DNA of 64,000 nucleotides from Bryobacterales bacterium (lineage in GTDB: Bacteria > Acidobacteriota > Terriglobia > Bryobacterales > Bryobacteraceae): assembly GCA_016713735.1 (NCBI GenBank), contig JADJOP010000032.1:372001-436000 (forward strand), read 5' to 3'. The position numbers and the translations under genes were made by a program. Below the pieces are notes generated by a model that was given only the letters and a program-made list of their open reading frames with translations, was not told where the DNA came from and did no database searches. This document shows positions 1-8,001 of this stretch, piece by piece (within the stretch, counting starts at the first letter, position 1; every line of letters begins with the position of its first letter).

Positions 1-31
1 TGAGCTACGCGCCCGCAAATTTGAGGTTAGC

Positions 32-475
32 ATGGCCTCGCGCCGGGTTCATGACGGTTTCTCGGCAAGGCTTGCCGGTTTCCCGGCGAGGCCCTACGCT
101 TTCTCGGCTAGGATGGGTGCGGTGGGATTCTGGCGCAAGGAAGTGATCGAACCGATGCTCGACGAGGGCATGCGCGAGGCCATGGCGGAGCAAGTGGGCT
201 GGATCGCGCGCGAGCCCGCAAACGCCCGCCCCTACTACCAACTGGCGCAGTTGTACCGCACGCAAGGCAGACAGGAAGAGGCGTTGGGGCTGCTGCTGGA
301 GGCGGTCCGTTTGGACGCGGGGCTGGCCGGGGCCCACGTGTCGTTGGCGGAGATCTATTGTGTGCGCGACGACGCGGCGGCGGCGTGGCGTCATGCGCGG
401 CTGGCGGCGGCGGCTGGAAACACGAACGCCGTGGCGCTGCTGGAGCGTCACGGCGTTCAGGACCCGGGCGTCTGA
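32..475 (+). CDS. small TPR-repeat protein
   Basis: 147 codons. The C-terminal half carries tetratricopeptide-type helices (PYYQLAQLYRTQGR, then AHVSLAEIY), typical of a protein-protein interaction scaffold; no catalytic motif and no signal peptide are visible. The start at 32 is chosen because GAGG lies five bases upstream (23-26). An alternative ATG at 113 gives a 120-residue protein but has no ribosome binding site. With the upstream start, residues 10-30 form three 7-residue repeats of the form F-S/P-A-R-x-x-G/A. The partner protein is unknown, and the gene stands alone, convergent with the envelope-stress operon that ends at 500. Function beyond a TPR scaffold is not inferred. Confidence 0.65.
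   Translation: MASRRVHDGFSARLAGFPARPYAFSARMGAVGFWRKEVIEPMLDEGMREAMAEQVGWIAREPANARPYYQLAQLYRTQGRQEEALGLLLEAVRLDAGLAGAHVSLAEIYCVRDDAAAAWRHARLAAAAGNTNAVALLERHGVQDPGV
58..120 (+). repeat. three 21-bp tandem repeats, in frame
   Basis: Three imperfect 21-bp units begin at 58, 79 and 100, each starting TTTCTCGGC or TTTCCCGGC. Because 21 is a multiple of three, they encode 7-residue repeats in the TPR gene if its start is at 32. They end exactly at the alternative ATG at 113. They could instead be non-coding repeats ahead of a start at 113. Confidence 0.6.
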
Positions 476-499
476 GGGGAGCCCGGGAGCAGGAGAGCG

Positions 500-1960
500 T
501 TACTGCTGGACCACTTCCAGGTTCTTGCGGGGCGGCTCCGGCGCTTTCGGGGGTTGCGGAGGCTTGCCCGGACCGTCGAAGGTGACGCTGGTGCGGCTGC
601 TGGTTTCCACCGAGCCATGGCGCACGCGCAGTTCGCCGCGGTCGGACTTGATGGCGATGTTCGGCCCGGTGCCCACGGCGCCTCTGACGCGCTGGCCCTT
701 GCCTTCCTCCTCCACCTTCCACTGGCCAGGCAGGTTCAGGTCGATTTCGCCTTTGTCGACCTCCCCGGTCAGGCTGAACTGCGCCTTCTCCGGCAACACC
801 ACGTCGATGTTGCCCGATTCGACGGTGAGCGTCATGGTGGACAACGGCAGGCGGCCGGGGCGGATGTCGAGATCGCCGCGATCGACCTGCACGTCGATGC
901 CGCCGCTGAAGTTGCGCAGTTCGACGTCCTTGGAATTGGAGCGCAGGCTGAACGGGCCCACGAAATCCTCGGCCACCAGTTCGCCGCGGCTGAACTGCAG
1001 CGTGCCGCTGATCTTCTCCAGCCGCAGGGCCGTGTTCGAGCTTTCAAAGCGCAGCGGCTTGGCGATGTTGCGGAACAGGATTTCGCCTGTGTAGGAGCCG
1101 TTGACGGCCACGGTGCCTTCCACGTGTTCTAACTCGACGTCGGAGCCGCGGCCGCGCAGCTCGACGTTGCCCTTTACTTTGCTGGCGCGGATGAGGTCGC
1201 TGCGCCGCAGGTCCACGCGGACACCGCCACCGATCTCGGAGAGGCGGACGCCGGCGTTGTCGCTGTCGATGTCGACGTTGCCGGCGATGCCGGAGATGTC
1301 GAAATCGCCATACCGGCCGCGGCCCTGCACGGTGGCTCCGCGCGGCACGATGATCTCCAGCTCTGATTCAATGCGCGGCTCGCCCGAGGCCTTGTCCTGG
1401 TTGGTGCGGATGATGATCAGGTCGCCCTGCTTCACGATTTCGAGTTTGCAGAGGTTGTTTACCTTCTCGGCTTCGGGGCGTTCGAAGGCGCGCACCGAGT
1501 TGCGGCCGGTGACCTTTACCTCTTCGCCGTCGGCGCCCACCACGCGGGCGTTGCCGCGCAGGTTTTCGATCTGAACGCGGGGTGTTTTTCCCGCCGCGAA
1601 GGTGGCCGCCACGGGGAAGTCAAACTGTTCGCCGAACAGTTCCAGGCCGCGGCTGGTGAGGCGGCTGTGCTGGAGGCGGCTGGCCAGGTCCTTGCCCTCA
1701 AACAGGGCCGAACCGGCGATCGTGATGATGATGGCCAGGAACCACTCGCCGCCGGAGATGCCGGCCGCCGGGAGCGGCTTGCCCTGGCTGTTCCAGACGA
1801 TGATCTCGGCGAAGCGGATCAGTCCCCAGGCCACCAGCAGGAAGGGCCACCAGTAGGCGACGATCTGCAGCGCCGGCAGGTCAGGGCGGATGTTGTTCAC
1901 CAGGAACAGGCCGCCAATGAGGATCAGGATGACGGGGCCGATAATGGATCCGCGCGACAT
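500..1960 (-). CDS. membrane protein with LiaF-like N-terminus and DUF4097-type beta-helix domain
   Basis: 486 residues from ATG at 1960, last gene of the ECF-sigma operon. Residues about 5-75 hold two or three hydrophobic segments of the DUF5668/LiaI-LiaF type (PVILILIGGLFLVNNI, then a WWPFLLVAWG helix). From about residue 130 the protein is a long run of short beta-strand repeats with DxDxxGxxxx periodicity (DFDISGIAGNVDIDS, DVELRNFSGGIDVQ), characteristic of the putative adhesin DUF4097/toastrack fold. The C-terminal 20 residues are Pro-rich. Family members act in cell-envelope stress responses; that this one senses or buffers envelope damage is an inference from the operon. The longer reading frame upstream to 2065 overlaps the previous gene and is unlikely. 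Confidence 0.75.
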   Translation of the reverse strand: MSRGSIIGPVILILIGGLFLVNNIRPDLPALQIVAYWWPFLLVAWGLIRFAEIIVWNSQGKPLPAAGISGGEWFLAIIITIAGSALFEGKDLASRLQHSRLTSRGLELFGEQFDFPVAATFAAGKTPRVQIENLRGNARVVGADGEEVKVTGRNSVRAFERPEAEKVNNLCKLEIVKQGDLIIIRTNQDKASGEPRIESELEIIVPRGATVQGRGRYGDFDISGIAGNVDIDSDNAGVRLSEIGGGVRVDLRRSDLIRASKVKGNVELRGRGSDVELEHVEGTVAVNGSYTGEILFRNIAKPLRFESSNTALRLEKISGTLQFSRGELVAEDFVGPFSLRSNSKDVELRNFSGGIDVQVDRGDLDIRPGRLPLSTMTLTVESGNIDVVLPEKAQFSLTGEVDKGEIDLNLPGQWKVEEEGKGQRVRGAVGTGPNIAIKSDRGELRVRHGSVETSSRTSVTFDGPGKPPQPPKAPEPPRKNLEVVQQ

Positions 1961-1962
1961 GG

Positions 1963-2175
1963 CTAGTTCCCTCCCGTGGGGCTGAAAGGCTGTTCCGGCC
2001 CGCTGCTCGGGCCGAAGCGCTCCAGCAGTTTCATGATGCCGAGGACAATCAGCAGAACTGGCCACGTGCTGCTGAACGAGAAGTTGGAGAAGTGGTCGGC
2101 CACGAGCATGCCCCCAAGGGTCATCATCATGACCGGGCCGCGCAGGGCGCGCACGAGAAGGGCGTTATTGTTCAT
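1963..2175 (-). CDS. small DUF5668-type membrane protein
   Basis: 70 residues from ATG at 2175. It contains two hydrophobic stretches (VMMMTLGGMLVADHF and TWPVLLIVLGIMKLLERFG), the second being the W-P-x-L-L-I-x-x-G motif shared with the genes on both sides. The start overlaps the end of the upstream gene by 11 bases and the stop lies two bases before the next start, so translation of the three is probably coupled. It looks like a free-standing copy of the LiaI/LiaF-type membrane unit. No enzymatic function is expected. Confidence 0.7.
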   Translation of the reverse strand: MNNNALLVRALRGPVMMMTLGGMLVADHFSNFSFSSTWPVLLIVLGIMKLLERFGPSSGPEQPFSPTGGN

Positions 2176-2884
2176 GGCGCACCTCGTTGTTGAAGCCCGT
2201 GGCTGCAAACCCGCCGGAGGAGGGCGGGGCCGTGGAATCCTCGCCGCCGGTGAGCCGTACGTAGAGCATGTACACGCCAAGGGCGATGAGCAACACCGGC
2301 CACCAGCGGAAGAGCTGGTTGAAGTGGAGCACGCCGAGGTTGTTCAGCAGGAACAGCACGCCCGAGGCGATGAGCAGCACCGGGGCCACCGGGAAGCCGG
2401 ACTGGCGCATCGGCACGAGGCTCGAAAACTCGTCCACCAACTGTCCGGCCGCGCGCCGCTTGGCCGTGTGATAGGCCTCAAACGCCATGTAGGCGACAAA
2501 GCTGGGAATCAGCGTGGCGAAGATGGGCGTGACGTCGCCGCTGTTGGGTGAGTCCGCTATCGAAAGGAGTAGACCAAAGATCACAACGTGGATGAGACCC
2601 TTGGCGTATTGAGCGTTGTAGATGGCCCCCACGCCGGGGATGAGCCCCAGCAGGAAGGCGAGGCCGGGCGAGATGCCGTTGTCGACCGCCAGGGGCATGG
2701 CAGCTCCGGCCGGTGAGATGGGGCGGCTGCCCGCCGGCGCCGCACCGGAGCCTACCGGCTGGGCCGGCATCTCCACCGTCGACTGCGTGGCCGCGCAGGC
2801 CGCGCAATAGATCGTCGACGGAATGGCCTTCTCTTCTTCGGTGAGCGCCTTGCCGCATTGTCTGCAAAATGCTGCTGCCGTCAT
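2165..2884 (-). CDS. zinc-ribbon membrane protein with DUF5668 domain
   Basis: 239 residues. Residues 7-32 form a zinc ribbon (FCRQCGK, later YCAACAA). A linker rich in Pro, Ala and Gly follows, then hydrophobic helices (PGLAFLLGLIPGVGAIYNAQ, which resembles a TM2-type turn) and, near residues 165-215, the WWPVLLIALG motif of DUF5668. It is the third gene of the sigma/anti-sigma operon and overlaps the anti-sigma gene by four bases (ATGA). The family is common in Acidobacteriota and Bacillota envelope-stress loci but its biochemical role is not established; a membrane sensor or signalling adapter is a guess. Confidence 0.75.
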   Translation of the reverse strand: MTAAAFCRQCGKALTEEEKAIPSTIYCAACAATQSTVEMPAQPVGSGAAPAGSRPISPAGAAMPLAVDNGISPGLAFLLGLIPGVGAIYNAQYAKGLIHVVIFGLLLSIADSPNSGDVTPIFATLIPSFVAYMAFEAYHTAKRRAAGQLVDEFSSLVPMRQSGFPVAPVLLIASGVLFLLNNLGVLHFNQLFRWWPVLLIALGVYMLYVRLTGGEDSTAPPSSGGFAATGFNNEVRHEQ

Positions 2885-3555
2885 TGTCTTTCCCTCCTCT
2901 GCGATCCGGCGGCGGGATCTTCGCTGGTCCCGTTGGCCGGCCGGGTGGAGCGCTGTCCGCGTTCACCCGTATCCGCGGCGCCCACGTCGATGGTGGAGCG
3001 CTGCGACTGCATCCGCCTGTCTTCTTCCTCCTGCGCGCTCCATTCCCTGAGCTGCGATTGGATGACATACACCAGGCGGACGTTTTCGTAATACTTCACC
3101 GCGCGATCCCAGGCGCGGTGCACCTTCAAATCCAATGTGGCCACGACACGGGCCGGTTCGAGGTCGGCCATCGTGAGTTGGCGTTCCTGCAGGCCCAGCA
3201 CCCGTCCCACCATGGAGAACGAGAGAATCGTCATCGCCATGCCCATGGCCAGCCGCGGCTGCAGCAAAGGGCCAAACCAGCCGCCGAACACCGCCGTCCA
3301 CTTGCTCTTGTGTTCATGATGGGGGCGTTGGGCCGGCGCCACCGGCGCCTGGGCGATGAGCCGCTCCACTAAGGCGGGCGGAGGTTCAATGGCTTCCGTC
3401 CTGGCCAGGAAAGCGAGGGCGGCGCCGCAATCGGCGGCGAGTTCGGCGCAGGCCGGGCACACGCGGGCGTGCTCATCCAGCCGCGCCTGATCGGCCACGC
3501 TGATGGCGCCGTCCAGGGCGTCGCTGAGCAGTACTTCAAACTCCGCGCACTTCAT
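2881..3555 (-). CDS. zinc-binding anti-sigma factor
   Basis: 224 residues from ATG at 3555. The N-terminal domain carries the HxxxCxxC signature of ZAS anti-sigma factors (HARVCPAC, near residues 29-36), which binds zinc and holds the partner sigma factor. A weakly hydrophobic helix near residues 98-118 (MGMAMTILSFSMV) may anchor it in the inner membrane; the C-terminal third is charged and probably disordered. The start codon overlaps the stop of the ECF sigma gene as ATGA, the usual arrangement for a cognate pair. An ATG 15 bases upstream (3570) is possible but would remove this coupling geometry. Confidence 0.85.
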   Translation of the reverse strand: MKCAEFEVLLSDALDGAISVADQARLDEHARVCPACAELAADCGAALAFLARTEAIEPPPALVERLIAQAPVAPAQRPHHEHKSKWTAVFGGWFGPLLQPRLAMGMAMTILSFSMVGRVLGLQERQLTMADLEPARVVATLDLKVHRAWDRAVKYYENVRLVYVIQSQLREWSAQEEEDRRMQSQRSTIDVGAADTGERGQRSTRPANGTSEDPAAGSQRRERQ

Positions 3556-4190
3556 ATCGCCACTTTCCATTTCCTGAGAACCCGCGCCAGTTCCGCGCGT
3601 CCCCGGTTGATGCGTGATTTTACAGTGCCCTCGGGCACTTTCAGAACCTCCGCAATGTCCTTGTACTCCATCTCTTCCAAATCGCGCAGCACGACCGCCT
3701 CGCGCAGCTCCGGCGACAGCTTCTGCAGCCCCGCCTGGATCAGTTCCGAGGTTTCCCGTGCGTTCAACTGGCTATCGGTCTTCGAAAAACCGGGCGAGGT
3801 TTCCTCGATCACCGCCAGCTTGTCGTCGAGTGAATCCGAGGCCCGCTGCATCTTGCCGCGGCGGTAGTTGTCAATCAGCAGGTTGCGCGTCAGCCGCGAC
3901 AGCCAGACCCCAAACGAACCTTCGCCCGAGCGGAAGCTGTTCAGGTTCTGGAACACCCGCAGGAACACCTCTTGCGTGATGTCCTGCGCTTCCCCATCTG
4001 TTCCCGTAAACCGGTAACAGATCGCGTAGACCCGGCGCGTGTGCGACCGAATCAACTCTTCCCAAGCGGCATCCTCGCCGCCCAGGCATCGTTCAACCAG
4101 AATGGCGTCCTGGTCCAATGTGCGTTCCCGTTGGCCCCAAGCCGGCAGCCGGATCGCCGTGGCGCCCAACCGTTCGATGGCTGTCACCAT
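3552..4190 (-). CDS. RNA polymerase ECF sigma factor
   Basis: 212 residues from ATG at 4190. Region 2 is clear (WEELIRSHTRRVYAICYRF, then DITQEVFLRVFQNLNSFR) and region 4 carries the helix-turn-helix (YKDIAEVLKVPEGTVKSRI). Sigma-70 regions 1 and 3 are absent, as expected for the extracytoplasmic-function group. It heads a five-gene operon with its anti-sigma factor and three membrane proteins, so it most likely controls its own operon in response to an envelope signal. The frame is open upstream to 4268, but the extra residues are low-complexity Ala and unlike the family. Confidence 0.9.
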   Translation of the reverse strand: MVTAIERLGATAIRLPAWGQRERTLDQDAILVERCLGGEDAAWEELIRSHTRRVYAICYRFTGTDGEAQDITQEVFLRVFQNLNSFRSGEGSFGVWLSRLTRNLLIDNYRRGKMQRASDSLDDKLAVIEETSPGFSKTDSQLNARETSELIQAGLQKLSPELREAVVLRDLEEMEYKDIAEVLKVPEGTVKSRINRGRAELARVLRKWKVAI

Positions 4191-4534
4191 CGACGGCCGG
4201 CCCTCGGCCACCTGTCCGTTCCTCGTACGAGGATTTCCGATCTGCCAAACCGCGGCCGCCGCCGCCATACCAGGCCTCGTTTCCCTTGTTTGATTTTTGC
4301 CTTCCGGCTGGCCGGTGGTGTACCACTACAACCAACCTGCCGGGAGCCAGCGCCTCTTGCGCCATCCACTCGGGTCTACGAGTACTGATCCACGGAAGTT
4401 CAGCAAATTTGGTGATTTCGGTGGAGCCGCCCTATATTCTAACTGAGGACCGGCAACGGTAGCGGGAATTTCCACGCCCAGCTGCCGCCCGGCCCGATTG
4501 CTCGATCTACGACTGGCGCGAGGGGAGGACCCGC
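4191..4534. other. intergenic region between divergent genes
   Basis: About 340 bases separate the minus-strand sigma operon from the plus-strand flippase-like gene. I see no convincing coding sequence or structured RNA here; the open frames present are short and lack family features. It should hold the promoters of both units; one candidate on the plus strand is listed separately, and I could not identify a good ECF-type promoter on the minus strand. Confidence 0.5.
4409..4438 (+). promoter_or_regulatory. candidate promoter for the flippase-nrdR unit
   Basis: TTGGTG at 4409-4414 and TATATT at 4433-4438 are 18 bases apart. The -10 is a good match to the sigma-70 consensus, the -35 only half. 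It lies about 95 bases upstream of the possible ATC start at 4535 and 190 upstream of the ATG at 4631. Confidence 0.4.
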
Positions 4535-4630
4535 ATCCGAGAAGGAACGCACACACACCGACGCCTACCCCGCTGGGCGCTGCCCGCCGGATTCCTTCTG
4601 GCGCTCCTGGCCGGTTTTTCCCTGTTCCAA

Positions 4631-5677
4631 ATGTGGAGCGGACATGCCTTCGATTGGGGAAAGTTCGGTCACACCTTCCGCGCCCTCAACCCGTTTTGGA
4701 TGCTGGCGGCGATTCTCTTCGCCTTGAGCACCTACTGGGGCCGGGCGCTACGCTGGAGGGTCCTCATCCGGAAGCAGAAGCCGCACGCCAGCTTATGGAG
4801 CCTGTTTGTGGCAACCGCGATCGGATTTACTGCAATTGTAGTATTTGGGCGTCCGGGCGAGATGATCCGGCCCTACCTCATTGCGAAAAAGGAAAAGCTG
4901 CCCATTTCGTCGCAGGTCGGGGCGTGGTTCCTGGAGCGTTTGTATGACCTCTTGATGGCCCTGTTGATTTTCGGCGTCGCGCTGATGCAGGTGCAATCAA
5001 CCGCGGTCGAGGTGGGTGAGGCCTTGGCCTGGGTCCTGCGGCTGGGCGGACACGCGGCGGGGGCCCTGGCGACAGTCTGCATTGTTCTGCTGGCTGTCTT
5101 TGGCCTGTTCTCGGGCTGGGCGGAGAAGCGGCTGCGCCAGGCGGCAGAGGTGTTGCCGGCCTCGGTGCAGGGGCGTGTGCAATCGATGGTGAGTGCGTTC
5201 GTCCAAGGCATCCAATCCACATCGAGTGCGTCGGCTATCCTGCAAGTGGTCGCTTATTCTGTATTGGAGTGGTTGCTTATTATTGGTTGTTACTATTGTT
5301 TGTTCCTCGCGGTTCCTCAGACAGCCGCCTTCACCCTCCTGGATGTATCGATTTTTGTTGGCTTTGTCGCTTTCGGCAGCGTTGTGCAGATTCCCGGCGT
5401 GGGGGGCGGGCCGCAGATTGTGTCCGTGATTATCCTGACACAACTATTCCGGTTGTCGATGGAGGTGGCCAGCGGTGTGGCCCTGTTATTGTGGGTGGTC
5501 ACTTTTGTGGTAATCGTTCCGTTTGGGTTGCTGCTAGCTGTACACGAGGGGATCCGGTTCACCCGGCTGGCCGGGATCGGGGATGAATTGGCGGAGGAGG
5601 GGCTCACCGCTGGTGCGATCGCTGGTGACAATGGGGAGCCGGTTGTGGAGAAAGTTGTAGAAGGAGAACCGTCCTGA
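4631..5677 (+). CDS. flippase-like integral membrane protein (UPF0104/LPG_synthase_TM)
   Basis: 348 residues from ATG 4631 with six to eight hydrophobic segments and the family motif GRPGE (near residue 76) followed by RPYLIAKKE. Proteins of this group (AglD/YbhN/MprF N-terminal type) sit in the inner membrane and are thought to move or help make lipid-linked molecules. The annotated start is doubtful: the frame continues upstream into an obvious further membrane helix (GFLLALLAGFSLFQ, codons 4589-4630) but contains no ATG, GTG or TTG back to the stop at 4460. A perfect GGAGG (4524-4528) stands six bases ahead of an in-frame ATC at 4535, so initiation at ATC or a lost base in this stretch must be considered. 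nrdR follows after one base. Confidence 0.75.
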   Translation: MWSGHAFDWGKFGHTFRALNPFWMLAAILFALSTYWGRALRWRVLIRKQKPHASLWSLFVATAIGFTAIVVFGRPGEMIRPYLIAKKEKLPISSQVGAWFLERLYDLLMALLIFGVALMQVQSTAVEVGEALAWVLRLGGHAAGALATVCIVLLAVFGLFSGWAEKRLRQAAEVLPASVQGRVQSMVSAFVQGIQSTSSASAILQVVAYSVLEWLLIIGCYYCLFLAVPQTAAFTLLDVSIFVGFVAFGSVVQIPGVGGGPQIVSVIILTQLFRLSMEVASGVALLLWVVTFVVIVPFGLLLAVHEGIRFTRLAGIGDELAEEGLTAGAIAGDNGEPVVEKVVEGEPS

Positions 5678-5678
5678 C

Positions 5679-6140
5679 ATGCTGTGTCCGTTTTGTGCCC
5701 ACAAGGAAGACAAGGTCATCGATTCGCGCGAGAGCAAGGAGGCCGACGTCATCCGGCGGCGGCGGGAGTGTCTGAAATGCTCGCGGCGGTTCACCACGTA
5801 TGAGCGCATCGACGAGGTGCCCTACATGGTGGTGAAGAAGGACGGCCGGCGGGAGAAGTTCGAGCGGCAAAAGGTGTTGTCAGGGTTGTTGCGGGCAACG
5901 GAAAAACGCCCTGTCAGCATGGGGAAGTTGGCGCAACTGGTCGATGAGGTGGAGAGCAAGCTGGCCGAGAATGCAGATCGTGAGATATCTACTATTGCAA
6001 TCGGAGAAACCTTGATGGAGCGCTTGAAGAGCCTGGACAAGGTGGCTTACGTGCGCTTTGCCTCGGTTTACCGGGACTTTCAGGATGTGGAGGCGTTCAT
6101 GGGCGAGCTCAACAATCTGATCCGTCAGAAGCGAAGTTAG
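5679..6140 (+). CDS. nrdR: transcriptional repressor NrdR
   Basis: 153 residues, the normal length. The N-terminal zinc ribbon is complete (CPFC at 3-6 and CLKC at 31-34) and an ATP-cone domain follows (VVKKDGRREKFERQKVLSGL). NrdR represses ribonucleotide reductase genes by binding paired NrdR boxes when its ATP-cone is loaded with dATP. It begins one base after the stop of the membrane protein gene, so the two are probably co-transcribed. No NrdR box or nrd gene is visible in this window. Confidence 0.95.
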   Translation: MLCPFCAHKEDKVIDSRESKEADVIRRRRECLKCSRRFTTYERIDEVPYMVVKKDGRREKFERQKVLSGLLRATEKRPVSMGKLAQLVDEVESKLAENADREISTIAIGETLMERLKSLDKVAYVRFASVYRDFQDVEAFMGELNNLIRQKRS

Positions 6141-6312
6141 CAGTCATTCACATTTTGGTACTCTTTGGCGCTGCAACTACAAGTCATTATTTTAATTGAG
6201 GATACAGGGCATGGGCTGGGCAGCAGCACCTACGGGTGTAACCATTACGTGAGAATTGCATCAGTACTAATGGGAGGGTAGGCGGCGGGAAGCGGATGCC
6301 GGAGCTTTGGGC

Positions 6313-6341
6313 TTAACTTCGCCGAAACACAATGGTATAAT
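6313..6341 (+). promoter_or_regulatory. extended -10 promoter of rpoD
   Basis: A perfect TATAAT at 6336-6341 is preceded by TGg (6333-6335), the extended -10 element, and by TTAACT 17 bases further upstream (6313-6318). Transcription would start near 6348 and leave a leader of about 120 bases before the GTG start of rpoD. This sits in a 328-base gap (6141-6468) after nrdR; nothing else in that gap could be assigned. Confidence 0.7.
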
Positions 6342-6468
6342 TCCAGATGGTGCCCCATTTGGCGGAGGGGACCGGTTTGCTCTGCCGGCCTAGCGAGACA
6401 AGGGAGGCGGTGTCTCGTCCAGCCCATCACCCTCTGCACGCTGTTTCCTTGGGAGAGGTAGGATCTCT

Positions 6469-7986
<1,518 letters not shown>

Positions 7987-8001
<15 letters not shown>

